A stretch of DNA of 11,161 nt from Firmicutes bacterium UBA6132 (GTDB lineage: Bacteria > Bacillota_A > Clostridia > Tissierellales > Sedimentibacteraceae). The notes under the pieces were generated by a model that saw only the letters and a list, made by a program, of their open reading frames with translations, had not been told where the DNA came from and made no database searches. The position numbers and the translations under genes were made by a program. The DNA lies in NCBI GenBank assembly GCA_002435835.1, contig DIVM01000007.1, positions 4,610 to 15,770 of the forward strand, written 5' to 3'. The stretch's first letter is position 1. Every line of letters begins with the position of its first letter. Shown here piece after piece: positions 1 through 8,059 of the stretch.

Positions 1-183
1 CATAAGAGGGCTTGTATAAGCTAAGCTTAATTTAATTTTAGAAAAATATTTTCTCAATTCATTCGCTTCTTTTAATCCATTATCGCTTAAAATAATATCC
101 TTTTTTCCCAAACAAATTGGAACTCCATTAGGCAGCTGAGGTTCGCAATGTCGTATGAGATAAATTTTTCTTAAGTTATGCAT
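1..183 (-). CDS. Histidine phosphatase superfamily protein, N-terminal part (runs off the left edge)
   Basis: The 61 visible codons read from ATG at 183-181 to the window edge. The start carries the phosphohistidine motif of the phosphoglycerate-mutase-like (histidine phosphatase) superfamily: IYLIRHCEP at residues 7-15, with Arg11 and His12 as phosphate-binding and phospho-acceptor residues. It is followed by a CLGKKDIILSDNGLKEA block (about 29-45) and YTSPLM (56-61), the usual second conserved segment. The common RHG motif is RHC here, with Cys13 in place of Gly. The start is supported by a G-rich Shine-Dalgarno-like run (gcggggg) seven bases upstream. The family includes phosphoglycerate mutases, alpha-ribazole phosphatases and many small-molecule phosphatases; the visible part cannot choose among them. 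It has its own promoter and is not simply the ninth gene of the operon. The shared ATAATCGATTAT operator links it to that operon. Confidence 0.85.
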   Translation of the reverse strand, partial: MHNLRKIYLIRHCEPQLPNGVPICLGKKDIILSDNGLKEANELRKYFSKIKLSLAYTSPLM

Positions 184-277
184 ATATTACCCCCGCTATT
201 TTTTATAAATATAACGATTATAAATAAAGATAAAGCACAATCTTTTTAAAATATATAACGTTTTCTTTTATAAGAAT

Positions 278-306
278 ATTATAATCGATTATGTATTATA
301 TTTCAA
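278..306 (-). promoter_or_regulatory. Sigma-A-type promoter of the histidine phosphatase gene
   Basis: On the minus strand a -35 element TTGAAA (306-301) is separated by exactly 17 bp from a perfect -10 element TATAAT (283-278). Transcription would start near 271, leaving a leader of about 88 bases before the ATG at 183. It lies just past the putative terminator of the eight-gene operon, so the phosphatase is probably a separate transcription unit. The palindrome at 281-292 overlaps the -10 and the spacer. Confidence 0.7.
281..292. promoter_or_regulatory. Putative operator, perfect 12-bp palindrome ATAATCGATTAT (copy 1)
   Basis: This is a perfect inverted repeat with a central CG, identical to copies at 10410-10421 and 10600-10611. 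It covers part of the -10 box and the spacer of the phosphatase promoter, a position expected for a repressor. A near copy lacking one base (ATAACGATTAT, 211-221) lies in the leader of the same gene. The binding protein is unknown; an even palindrome centred on CG is typical of, but not unique to, LacI-family operators. Confidence 0.6.
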
Positions 307-347
307 CAATTATTTTTTATCATTTAAATTTTTTTAACATTTTTTAA

Positions 348-379
348 AATAACGCATGATTAAAAAAACATGCGTTATT
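348..379 (-). terminator. Probable rho-independent terminator of the eight-gene operon
   Basis: An 11-bp perfect inverted repeat, AATAACGCATG (348-358) and CATGCGTTATT (369-379), flanks a 10-base A/T loop. It lies about 10 bases beyond the stop codon of the last operon gene. On the minus strand the stem runs out into TTATTTT and then A-rich sequence, so the U-tract is short and termination may be incomplete. On the plus strand there is no U-tract at all, so the hairpin is assigned to the minus-strand operon. Confidence 0.6.
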
Positions 380-388
380 ACGAATAAT

Positions 389-1657
389 TTAATTCAATTG
401 ATTTAAATTCACATCATTATAACGGGGCAATGTACTTCCGCCTAACGGCATTACTATTACAGTCCCTTTTGCTCCTATTTTTGCTTCCGCACTATTAATA
501 GCTTTTTGTAAATTATTAAAATATTTAAACCCAATATGTTCAATTATATCTTTATCGTAATCAGTTACCATATAGATTTCAGATTTCATTAATGTAATGG
601 CAATTGCTGCTGCTTTATGTCCGCCTAATACAAAATGTTCTTTTATTTCCTTAATCATTTCTTCCTTTGTTTTAGTATTCATCCATTTTTCAAAAATTGC
701 ATTTTCAAAACCTTCTTTGCAAGAAGCACATAATATAATTATACCGCCGTCTTTCACAGCATGCTTAGCATTATCCAATGCCTTTTGAGCCTGATAAATG
801 TTGATGTCTTTAGGATATCCTCCAGGAGATACTATTACTATATCGGCTTTTTCTTCAATATTAATTTTATACATTTTATCGAGCTCTACACATGCTGCTC
901 TATGTGCATCTATATAATGTCCTGCAAAAGCACCAACAATTGTTTTATCAGATGACTGTAGCACATTGAATATAAAATCAATTTTGAAATATTCACCCAC
1001 TTCATCAATATCCTGTCTTACAGGATTTGTGTCAAGATTACCTGCATGAGCTCCATCTTTAACCATATTTGAATGATTTGCTTGGATTGCATTATGACTG
1101 GAAACCCCTGGCATTATGGCTTTAGCTCCCCCAGAGTAACCTGCAAAATAATGAAATTCTACATTGCCGATACATACAACCCTATCTGCTTCTGCCACAG
1201 GTGTAAAAATATCTATGGGAGTTCCGTTTTTACAAGTTCCGAAATTCTTACAGTTATTCATATCTGAATCTATTACTTTAATTTTTTTATAAACTTCTTC
1301 ACCAACTAAACTCTTTTTTTCTTCTTCACTGTGATTTCTGTGGCTGCCCAACGCTAACACAATTGTAATATTATCGTTTTTAACATTTGCTTTATTGAGT
1401 TCTTCTATTATATAAGGAAGAATTGTTTTGCTTTTTACAGGTCTTGTAATATCACTTGTTACAATTACAACCTTTTCGTTTTCTTTAACTATTTCATTTA
1501 ATTGTTTTGAACCGATTGGATTTTTTAAGGCTTCTCTTATGATATAATCTTCAGTTAAATTATTTTCTTGTGTTTTAGGCAGCAATGTATTTACTTTGTA
1601 ATTATCATTTATAAAAGCATGTACATATTCCTTGTCTTTTTTTAATTTAAGCTCCAT
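389..1657 (-). CDS. larA: LarA-type nickel-dependent 2-hydroxyacid racemase
   Basis: The 422 residues match the LarA family in length and motifs. LarA interconverts the stereoisomers of lactate or related 2-hydroxyacids with a nickel-pincer nucleotide bound to a lysine. Visible landmarks are SDITRP (68-73, substrate-binding Arg72), GSHRNH (104-109), EFHYFAGYSGGAK (167-179) and NH at 194-195. His106, His169, Lys179 and His195 correspond to the two catalytic histidines, the pincer-attachment lysine and the nickel-ligand histidine of Lactobacillus plantarum LarA; the 10- and 16-residue spacings of the last three are preserved. The start has a strong GGAGG upstream and lies 32 bases after the E3 gene, so it is the last operon gene. 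The cofactor makers LarB, LarC and LarE are not in the window. LarA homologues include enzymes for malate and other hydroxyacids; with malic enzyme in the operon, malate is as plausible a substrate as lactate. Confidence 0.88.
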   Translation of the reverse strand: MELKLKKDKEYVHAFINDNYKVNTLLPKTQENNLTEDYIIREALKNPIGSKQLNEIVKENEKVVIVTSDITRPVKSKTILPYIIEELNKANVKNDNITIVLALGSHRNHSEEEKKSLVGEEVYKKIKVIDSDMNNCKNFGTCKNGTPIDIFTPVAEADRVVCIGNVEFHYFAGYSGGAKAIMPGVSSHNAIQANHSNMVKDGAHAGNLDTNPVRQDIDEVGEYFKIDFIFNVLQSSDKTIVGAFAGHYIDAHRAACVELDKMYKINIEEKADIVIVSPGGYPKDINIYQAQKALDNAKHAVKDGGIIILCASCKEGFENAIFEKWMNTKTKEEMIKEIKEHFVLGGHKAAAIAITLMKSEIYMVTDYDKDIIEHIGFKYFNNLQKAINSAEAKIGAKGTVIVMPLGGSTLPRYNDVNLNQLN

Positions 1658-1689
1658 ATTTCCTCCATAACATTAAGCAGTTCAAGTAT

Positions 1690-3435
1690 TTACATAAAAT
1701 GTATTGCTTTATCCACAGCAGCATGAAATGCTTCATGTATGGATTCAGATACAGTTGGATGCGGATGTATTGAATTTATAACTTCTTGTGCTGTAGCTTC
1801 TAAATTCATTGCTACTGTTGCTTCTGCAATCATATCTGTTGCATGTATACAGAACATATGAACTCCAAGTATCTCTCCTAAGTTCCCGTCAGTTATAACT
1901 TTTATCATACCATCTTCTTCGCCTGCAACTTTTGCTTTTCCGTTAGCAAGCATTGGGAATTTGCCTACTTTTACATTTTTATACTGTGCTCTTGCTTGTT
2001 CTTCTGTTAAACCTACACTTGCAATTTCAGGCTGAATGTAAATAGCACTCGGAATTTTGCTGTAATCCATTTCTTTATTATGACCGCAAATATTTTCAAT
2101 GGCTATTATTCCTTCCATTGATGCGGTATGTGCTAACATTGCTTTACCGTTCACATCACCGATTGCATAAATATTAGGTACATTTGTTTGTAGTTTTAAA
2201 TTAGTTTCTATTGTTCCTCTAACTGTTTTTATTCCAACAGCTTCGAGGTTTAATCCTTCTGTATTAGCTTGTCTTCCCACTGCCATTAAAACTGATGAAG
2301 TAGGAATTTCAACTGTTTTTCCGTCCTTTTCAAACAACACTGAATTATCTTTTATTTCATATACTTTTGCGCTTGTATATATTTTTATTCCTGATTTAGT
2401 CAATAGTTTAGTCACTTGGTCAGTAATTTCTGTATCAACCATTGGCAAAATTCTATCCAAAAATTCTACTACTGTTACTTTTGTACCAATGCTGTTTAAG
2501 AAATATGCAAATTCAATTCCGATTACACCGCCGCCAATAATCACCATATCTTCTAAAACATAATCTAAATTTAGCGCTTCTTTGCTTGTTAAGACATTAG
2601 CTTTATCGCTTACATTTATTGGCAGCATTTTTACATTGGAGCCCGTTGAAATAATTATATTTTCTGCAGTATATTTTTTGCCGTTTGCTTCAACAGTATT
2701 TTTGTCTACAAAACTGCCATTGCCATTAACAATTGTAACTTTGTTTCCTTTTAGAAGTCCTTCCACTCCGCCTACCAATTGCTTCACTACTTTATTTTTT
2801 CTGTTTTGAACCTTTTTCATATCCAATTTAGCATTTTTTACATCAGCATCTATTACACCAAATTTTGCACTTTCTTTTACTTCTTTTAATGCTTCTGCAC
2901 TTCTTAACAATGTTTTTGTAGGAATACAGCCTTCGTTTAAGCATACTCCACCAAAATGTTCTTTTTCAATTATTAATGTTTTTTTACCAAGCTGAGCTGC
3001 TTTTATAGCTGTTACATAACCTCCTGGACCACCGCCTATAACAATAACATCATAATCAAAAGCTTTAGATTCTTTAGTTTTTGATACCTCTTGAACTTTT
3101 GCTTCTTGAACAGGTGCTTTTTCAACAGCTGATGTATTAGTGTCTTCTTTTCCAAGTTTCACTAAACATTCTGCTTTTACAGCATCAATATTTTCATCTG
3201 CATTAGCTATTATCGCTATTGGAAGTGTTACATCAAGGCTGTCGCCTTCTTCAATGAATTTTTTTCTGAAAACTCCATCAGTTGTTGCTTCTATATCTAT
3301 ATTTGTCTTGTCTGTTTCTATTGCAAAAACCGGTTCACCTTTAACTACATTGTCACCTACATTCTTGTACCATTTTACAAGCTTTCCAACTGACATGTTA
3401 AAACCAAGTTTAGGCATTATAATTATTTCTGCCAT
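1690..3435 (-). CDS. acoL: Dihydrolipoamide dehydrogenase (E3) with N-terminal lipoyl domain
   Basis: This 581-residue flavoprotein reoxidises dihydrolipoyl groups of the complex and reduces NAD. Residues 1-80 are a complete lipoyl domain with the modified lysine in ETDKTN (Lys43). A charged and Ala/Pro/Val linker (about 98-126) follows, then a full E3: FAD-binding GGGPGG (134-139), the redox disulfide in GGVCLNEGC (Cys165, Cys170), NAD-binding GGGVIG (301-306), the second FAD motif AIGDV (424-428) and the C-terminal HPHPTVSE with catalytic His559 and Glu564. An E3 without the extra domain is about 460-470 residues, so the length is explained by the fusion, which is known for AcoL of Clostridium magnum and some bacterial pyruvate dehydrogenases. 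The lipoyl domain is about 80% identical to that of the E2 encoded just upstream, a clear in-operon duplication. The AGGAG site and conserved N-terminus fix the start. Confidence 0.93.
   Translation of the reverse strand: MAEIIIMPKLGFNMSVGKLVKWYKNVGDNVVKGEPVFAIETDKTNIDIEATTDGVFRKKFIEEGDSLDVTLPIAIIANADENIDAVKAECLVKLGKEDTNTSAVEKAPVQEAKVQEVSKTKESKAFDYDVIVIGGGPGGYVTAIKAAQLGKKTLIIEKEHFGGVCLNEGCIPTKTLLRSAEALKEVKESAKFGVIDADVKNAKLDMKKVQNRKNKVVKQLVGGVEGLLKGNKVTIVNGNGSFVDKNTVEANGKKYTAENIIISTGSNVKMLPINVSDKANVLTSKEALNLDYVLEDMVIIGGGVIGIEFAYFLNSIGTKVTVVEFLDRILPMVDTEITDQVTKLLTKSGIKIYTSAKVYEIKDNSVLFEKDGKTVEIPTSSVLMAVGRQANTEGLNLEAVGIKTVRGTIETNLKLQTNVPNIYAIGDVNGKAMLAHTASMEGIIAIENICGHNKEMDYSKIPSAIYIQPEIASVGLTEEQARAQYKNVKVGKFPMLANGKAKVAGEEDGMIKVITDGNLGEILGVHMFCIHATDMIAEATVAMNLEATAQEVINSIHPHPTVSESIHEAFHAAVDKAIHFM
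3145..3435 (-). repeat. Duplicated lipoyl-domain segment, copy in the E3 gene
   Basis: Codons 1-97 of the E3 gene repeat codons 1-97 of the E2 gene (4564-4854). By direct comparison 78 of 97 residues agree, the first 20 are identical, and about 46 of the first 50 bases agree. This indicates a fairly recent duplication or continuing gene conversion between the two lipoyl domains. Confidence 0.85.
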
Positions 3436-3453
3436 ATCAGTTCACTCCTAAGT

Positions 3454-4854
3454 TTATTTCAATAATAACGCTAACGGATTTTCTAACAAACTCTTAATTT
3501 CTCCAACAAATTGTGCTGCTAAAAGGCCATCGATTATTCTGTGGTCAACAGATAAAGTGATGTTCATCATTGGTCTTATAACCATTTGCTTAATGCCATT
3601 ATCATCAACTTCAACCACAACTTCATCCTTTGTTGAACTTATGGCTAAAATTCCAGACTCTGGCGGATTTATAATTGCTGTAAAGTTTTCTATGCCAAAC
3701 ATTCCCAAATTTGATATTGTAAATGTTCCACCCGTATATTCTTCAGGAACAAGTTTTCCATTTCTTGCTTTATCAAATAAAGGAGCTGATGTTTTTGATA
3801 TTTCTACAACATCCATTTTTTCAGCATTTTTAATTATAGGAACTATTAAACCTGTTGGAGAAGCAACTGCAATTCCCAAGTTAACAGTTTTATATTTAAT
3901 AATTTTTTGTCCTTCCAATGATGAATTCATATCAGGATATTTTTGCAATGCTTTTACTACAGCCTTTGCAATATAATCTGTAACAGAAGTCTTTCTGTCC
4001 TGCGCATCATTTATATCTTTTCTAAATTTCAGCAATTTCTCAAGGTTAACTTTTTGTGTAAAATATAAATGAGGAGCAGTAAATTTGCTTTGAGATAATC
4101 TGTCTCCAATAATTTTTCTTACACCTGCGTAATCAACCACTTCGATAACTTCTTTTCCATTGATTATTGCAGCGTTGTAATCTGCAGTAGGTTGAACAGC
4201 TGCAGCAGCTTCAGGTGCTTTAATTAAAGATTCAACATCTTTTTTAAGAATCTTTCCGCCTACACCAGTTCCATTGATATCATTTACATCAATTCCCTCT
4301 AATTCTGCAAGCTTCATTGCTAATGGAGAGGCTTTAGTTTTGTTGTTAGCTATGTATGCCAATACATCAGCTTCACTAATACCGCCCTTATAACCAGTTC
4401 CTGCTATATTTAATTTTGATATATCAATGCCTTTTTCTGCAGCTACTCTTCTTGCTCTTGGAGTTATTTTAATTTTTCCGTCAGCAGGTGCTATACTAAT
4501 TTGTTGAGATACAGTTGCTTTAACTTCTACAACTTCTTCTTTAACTTCAGATGAATAGGCTGCTTCTTTTCCTAATTTAGCTAAGCATTCTTCAACTAAA
4601 TCATCAATTTTTTCATCTTTTTCAGCAACTATTGCTATTGGCAATGTTACATCAACTTCATCACCTTCATCGATGAATTTTTTTCTGAAAATTCCATCTC
4701 CGGTTGCTTCTATGTCTATATTTGTTTTATCCGTTTCTATTGCGAAAACAGGTTCTCCCTTAGTCACTTGGTCTCCTTCTTCCTTGTACCATCTGACAAG
4801 TTTACCCACTGACATGTTAAAACCTAATTTTGGCATTATAATTATTTCTGCCAT
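3454..4854 (-). CDS. acoC: Dihydrolipoamide acyltransferase (E2) with two tandem E3/E1-binding domains
   Basis: The 466 residues form the core of the complex and transfer the acetyl group from lipoyl to CoA. Domain order: lipoyl domain 1-80 with Lys43 in ETDKTN; linker about 98-128; a peripheral-subunit-binding domain at 129-169 ([17 protein letters not shown]... GTGYKGGI); a second one at 175-212 ([16 protein letters not shown]... GTGVGGKI); an Ala/Pro-rich linker about 213-225; and the catalytic domain 235-466 with the active-site DHRIIDG at 437-443 (His438, Asp442). One such binding domain is the usual number, so the tandem pair is notable. It starts 12 bases after E1 beta, with an AGGAAGG site. 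The catalytic domain resembles acetoin and pyruvate dehydrogenase E2 equally well; the acetoin label rests on gene order, the lipoylated E3 and the AcoR-type regulator. Confidence 0.9.
   Translation of the reverse strand: MAEIIIMPKLGFNMSVGKLVRWYKEEGDQVTKGEPVFAIETDKTNIDIEATGDGIFRKKFIDEGDEVDVTLPIAIVAEKDEKIDDLVEECLAKLGKEAAYSSEVKEEVVEVKATVSQQISIAPADGKIKITPRARRVAAEKGIDISKLNIAGTGYKGGISEADVLAYIANNKTKASPLAMKLAELEGIDVNDINGTGVGGKILKKDVESLIKAPEAAAAVQPTADYNAAIINGKEVIEVVDYAGVRKIIGDRLSQSKFTAPHLYFTQKVNLEKLLKFRKDINDAQDRKTSVTDYIAKAVVKALQKYPDMNSSLEGQKIIKYKTVNLGIAVASPTGLIVPIIKNAEKMDVVEISKTSAPLFDKARNGKLVPEEYTGGTFTISNLGMFGIENFTAIINPPESGILAISSTKDEVVVEVDDNGIKQMVIRPMMNITLSVDHRIIDGLLAAQFVGEIKSLLENPLALLLK
4564..4854 (-). 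repeat. Duplicated lipoyl-domain segment, copy in the E2 gene
   Basis: This is the partner of 3145-3435. Both encode the same first 20 residues and the same ETDKTN lipoylation site. Most changes fall on surface-type charged or polar residues such as 25-31 and 78-88. Confidence 0.85.
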
Positions 4855-4866
4855 TTTTTCACCTTC

Positions 4867-5841
4867 CTACTTAACCATTTCTTTTACTTTTGCAACTATT
4901 TTGTCTCTTGATGGTATTATTGGAAATTCTAATGCTGGGCTAAATGGCAACGGTACATTTGGTGTTGAAACTCTGCCGATTGGTGCATCCAGGTAATAAA
5001 ATAAATCATCCATTACCTCTGCAGAAATTCCTGCTGATATACCGCAAAAATCATGGCTTTCATCTGCAACTATTAATTTTCCAGTTTTCTTAACTGATTC
5101 AATTATAGTTTCTTTGTCCAAAGGTACTATAGTTCTTAAATCTATAACTTCAACTGATATTCCTTCTTTTTCTAATTTTTCTGCAGCTTCTTGGCTTCTC
5201 ATTACCAATGATGAAGTTGCAGCTATGGTGATGTCAGTGCCTTGTCTTACTACATTTGCTTTACCAAAAGGTATTGGTTCAATTACATCATCCACCATGA
5301 ATTCTTTGCTGTATTCCATTTTATGTTCAAAAACAATTACTGGATTGTCATCTCTAATAGCTGTTATCAATAAACCTTTAAGTTCCTGTGCTGTTGAAGG
5401 AACTACAACTTTAAGTCCCGGAAAATGAGATACTAAAGCTTGCATACTTTGTGAGTGTTGTGCTGCTGATGATCTTCCCGCTCCTAAAGGACATCTGATT
5501 ACCATTGGAACTGTAACCTGTCCGCCAGACATATATCTGATTTTTGCAGCTTGGTTAATAACTTGATCTGCTGCAACCAATAAAAAATCACCAAACATTA
5601 ATTCCACAACAGGTCTTAAACCTGTAATTGCCATTCCAACTCCCATACCAACAAAACCTTGTTCAGAAATAGGAGTATCCTTACATCTTAAATCACCATA
5701 TTTATCCAACAAGCCAACTGATGTTTTAAAGTTACCACCTATAAAACCTACGTCTTCACCTAAAATCAATACCCTGTCATCTCTTTGCATTTCTTCATCT
5801 AAAACTTCAACTACCGCATCTCTATATGTTAATTTTCTCAT
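4867..5841 (-). CDS. acoB: Acetoin/pyruvate dehydrogenase E1 component, beta subunit
   Basis: The 324 residues are the normal length for the beta chain of heterotetrameric thiamine-diphosphate E1. Visible motifs are the N-terminal TYRDAV and GEDVG block (5-10, 28-32), DTPISEQGFVG (55-65) with the cofactor-activating Glu60, the AQHSQS segment (127-132, His129 at the active site), HFPGLKVVVPST (139-150), and the C-terminal transketolase-type domain from about residue 195 with VEVIDLRTIVPLD. With the alpha chain it decarboxylates the 2-oxo-acid, or cleaves acetoin to acetaldehyde and a C2 unit, and passes the C2 unit to lipoyl-E2. It begins 23 bases after E1 alpha with a GGGAGG site. Branched-chain 2-oxo-acid E1 beta is a relative, but the neighbouring E1 alpha and E2 favour the acetoin/pyruvate group. 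Confidence 0.9.
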   Translation of the reverse strand: MRKLTYRDAVVEVLDEEMQRDDRVLILGEDVGFIGGNFKTSVGLLDKYGDLRCKDTPISEQGFVGMGVGMAITGLRPVVELMFGDFLLVAADQVINQAAKIRYMSGGQVTVPMVIRCPLGAGRSSAAQHSQSMQALVSHFPGLKVVVPSTAQELKGLLITAIRDDNPVIVFEHKMEYSKEFMVDDVIEPIPFGKANVVRQGTDITIAATSSLVMRSQEAAEKLEKEGISVEVIDLRTIVPLDKETIIESVKKTGKLIVADESHDFCGISAGISAEVMDDLFYYLDAPIGRVSTPNVPLPFSPALEFPIIPSRDKIVAKVKEMVK

Positions 5842-5864
5842 TCTTTTTCAACCTCCCACACTAT

Positions 5865-6848
5865 TTAAGCAAATATATCTGTAAATGATTCAGTTATTTC
5901 CGGATATGGACTTTCAGCAGCAAATTTAACTGCTTCTTGTATTTCTTTTTCTATTTTACTTTCAATTTCTTCAAATTCTTTCTCTGTGATTATTTTTCCT
6001 TTTAATATTTGATCTTTCAAACAATTTATTGGACATCTTTCATACCATTCAGCTTTTTCATTAGGATTTTTTCTTGTTCTGTATTCTGCCGGATCCCCTA
6101 CATGGTGTCCCTGCCATCTGTATGTTTTGCATTCTATCAATGTTGGACCTTGTCCTGCTCTTGCTCTTTCTACTGCTGTTTTAGCAGCTTCATATACTGA
6201 TATAACGTCCATACCATCAACTACAACTCCAGGTATTCCATATCCAAATGCCCTGTCAGCTAAATTTTCTACATTTGTTACATCTCTTATATCCGTAGAT
6301 ATACCATATAAATTATTTTCGATAACATAAACTATAGGCAAATCCCAAGCGGATGCCATATTGATGCTTTCATGGAATGTTCCTTCATTAGATGCAGAAT
6401 CCCCAAAAAAAGAAACTGCAACTTGATCAGTACCTCTGTATTTCGCTGAATAAGCAGCTCCTGTAGCTATTGGAATTTCTCCTCCTACAATGCCGTTTGC
6501 GCCAAGTATCCCTTTGTCAAGAGCCATAATATGCATTGAACCGCCTTTACCCTTTGAATACCCTGTTGCTTTGCCTAAAATTTCTGCCATCATTTTATTT
6601 AAATCAGCACCCCTGCCAACTAAATGACCATGGCCTCTGTGAGTGCTTCCAATATAATCATTTTCATTTAATGCTGCACATACTCCTGTTGCAACAGCTT
6701 CTTCTCCTAAGTATAAATGAGCCAAGCCTGCCATCATGCCTTTTTTATAAAATTCAAATACCTCTTCTTCAAAACGTCTCATTCTATACATTATTTCATA
6801 AAAGTGAGTTAATTGTTCTTTGCTATAACCTTTGATTTTGATTTTCAT
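5865..6848 (-). CDS. acoA: Acetoin/pyruvate dehydrogenase E1 component, alpha subunit (thiamine diphosphate)
   Basis: The 327 residues fit the alpha chain. The thiamine-diphosphate fold is shown by GDSASNEGTFHESINMASAW (149-168), ending in IENN (176-179), the GDG-like to NN motif for Mg and cofactor. Substrate-side conserved blocks are STHRGHGH (68-75), GKGGSMH (100-106), ILGANGIVGG (114-123) and GHHVGDPAEYR (near 252-262). The GYSKGKGGSMHI and LGANGIVGG segments look like AcoA of acetoin dehydrogenase, but pyruvate-specific clostridial E1 chains share them. Glu124 follows VGG, where many relatives have Gly. The start has AAGGAGG 11 bases upstream. The 38-base gap after malic enzyme is the largest in the operon but shows no promoter. 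Whether acetoin, pyruvate or both are used cannot be read from the sequence. Confidence 0.9.
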   Translation of the reverse strand: MKIKIKGYSKEQLTHFYEIMYRMRRFEEEVFEFYKKGMMAGLAHLYLGEEAVATGVCAALNENDYIGSTHRGHGHLVGRGADLNKMMAEILGKATGYSKGKGGSMHIMALDKGILGANGIVGGEIPIATGAAYSAKYRGTDQVAVSFFGDSASNEGTFHESINMASAWDLPIVYVIENNLYGISTDIRDVTNVENLADRAFGYGIPGVVVDGMDVISVYEAAKTAVERARAGQGPTLIECKTYRWQGHHVGDPAEYRTRKNPNEKAEWYERCPINCLKDQILKGKIITEKEFEEIESKIEKEIQEAVKFAAESPYPEITESFTDIFA

Positions 6849-6886
6849 TTTTTATTTAACCTCCTTGGTATAACATAATTTTGTAT

Positions 6887-8047
6887 TTATCTTTTTTCCC
6901 ATGCATTTGCAACTGCTTTTGCTACTGCTTCTGCAACTCTTTTATCAAATGGGCTCGGTATTATATAATCAGCTGAAAGCTCGTCTTCGCTTATTAAAGA
7001 TGCTATGGCATATGCTGCTGCCACTTTCATTTCTTCAGTTATTTTTTTTGCTCTCACGTCCAATGCACCTCTGAAAATTCCAGGGAATGCTAATACATTA
7101 TTGATTTGATTTGGAAAATCAGATCTTCCTGTGCCTATAATTGCAGCGCCTGCTTGTTTTGCCAAATCAGGCATTATTTCAGGTGTTGGATTTGCCATTG
7201 CAAATATAATTGCATCTTTGTTCATGGATTTAATCATTTCTTCTGTAACAGAATTTGGAGCTGAAACTCCAACAAATACGTCCGCACCTGATAATGCATC
7301 TTTCAAACTTCCGCTTAATTTATCTTTATTAGTTATTTGAGCTAATTCTGTTTTATGCGAATTTAATCCGCCCTCACGGCCTTCTACAACTATTCCTTTG
7401 CTGTCGCAAGCTATTATGTCTTTAACTCCTAATGATAAAAGCATTTTTATTATGGCTGTGCCTGCTGCTCCCGGTCCGTTTAAAACAACTTTAATTTCAT
7501 TCAGTGGTTTTTTAATTATTTTGAGGGCATTTATCAATGCTGCGCTCACTACAACTGCAGTTCCATGCTGGTCATCATGAAAAACAGGAATATCAAGCTC
7601 TTCTTTTAATCTATCTTCAATTTCAAAACATTTTGGAGCTTGTATATCTTCAAGATTAATTCCTCCAAACACAGGTGCAAGGTTTTTAGCAAAATTAATA
7701 ATTTCTTCGGTGTCCTGAGTTGTTATGCAAATAGGAAAAGCATCAACATTTGCAAAATTTTTAAACAATACTGCCTTACCTTCCATTACCGGTATAGCAG
7801 CCTCAGCTCCTATATTGCCAAGCCCTAACACAGCAGAACCATCTGATAAAACAGCAACTAAATTACCTTTTGCAGTGTATTTGTAGACATTGTCCACATT
7901 TTCATGGATTTTTCTGCAAGGCTCTGCAACCCCAGGTGTATATGCTGTGCTTAAATCATCTCTGTTTTCAACTCTTACTTTGCTTTTAACTTCAATTTTA
8001 CCTTTGAATTCTTCATGCATTTTTAGAGCTTCTTCATTATAATTCAT
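6887..8047 (-). CDS. NAD-type malic enzyme, short bacterial form (malate to pyruvate and CO2)
   Basis: The 386 residues match the compact bacterial malic enzyme without the phosphotransacetylase-like tail found in long MaeB proteins. Seen are the N-terminal STAYTPGVAEPC block with Tyr36; MEGKAVLFK with Lys91, the general base; metal-binding EDIQAP (133-138) and HDDQHGT (157-163); the Rossmann motif GPGAAGTA (191-198); and the late conserved ANPTPEI and GTGRSDFPNQ segments. Asp in ACDSKG after the second beta strand fits a preference for NAD over NADP, an inference only. It lies 12 bases after pgk with an AGGAGA site. In the operon it would supply pyruvate and NADH from L-malate directly upstream of the dehydrogenase complex, or receive malate from the racemase encoded at the end. 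Confidence 0.93.
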   Translation of the reverse strand: MNYNEEALKMHEEFKGKIEVKSKVRVENRDDLSTAYTPGVAEPCRKIHENVDNVYKYTAKGNLVAVLSDGSAVLGLGNIGAEAAIPVMEGKAVLFKNFANVDAFPICITTQDTEEIINFAKNLAPVFGGINLEDIQAPKCFEIEDRLKEELDIPVFHDDQHGTAVVVSAALINALKIIKKPLNEIKVVLNGPGAAGTAIIKMLLSLGVKDIIACDSKGIVVEGREGGLNSHKTELAQITNKDKLSGSLKDALSGADVFVGVSAPNSVTEEMIKSMNKDAIIFAMANPTPEIMPDLAKQAGAAIIGTGRSDFPNQINNVLAFPGIFRGALDVRAKKITEEMKVAAAYAIASLISEDELSADYIIPSPFDKRVAEAVAKAVANAWEKR

Positions 8048-8059
8048 ATCTATCTCCTG

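Noticed and set aside
211..221. ATAACGATTAT as a fourth full operator
   Set aside because: It lacks one base of the palindrome and so shifts the half-site spacing; kept only as a possible weak site in the phosphatase leader.
1690..3435. Possible misassembly or frameshift because E3 begins with the same sequence as E2
   Set aside because: The frame is open throughout, the E3 domain is complete, and lipoyl-E3 fusions are known in acetoin and pyruvate dehydrogenase operons.
3529..3537. ATCGATTAT, nine bases of the putative operator, within the E2 gene
   Set aside because: It falls on the codons for the conserved active-site motif HRIIDG and lacks the other end of the palindrome; coding constraint explains it.
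6849..6886. Internal promoter or terminator in the 38-base gap between malic enzyme and E1 alpha
   Set aside because: The gap holds the ribosome binding site and A/T-rich bases only; no -35/-10 pair, -24/-12 element or hairpin was found.
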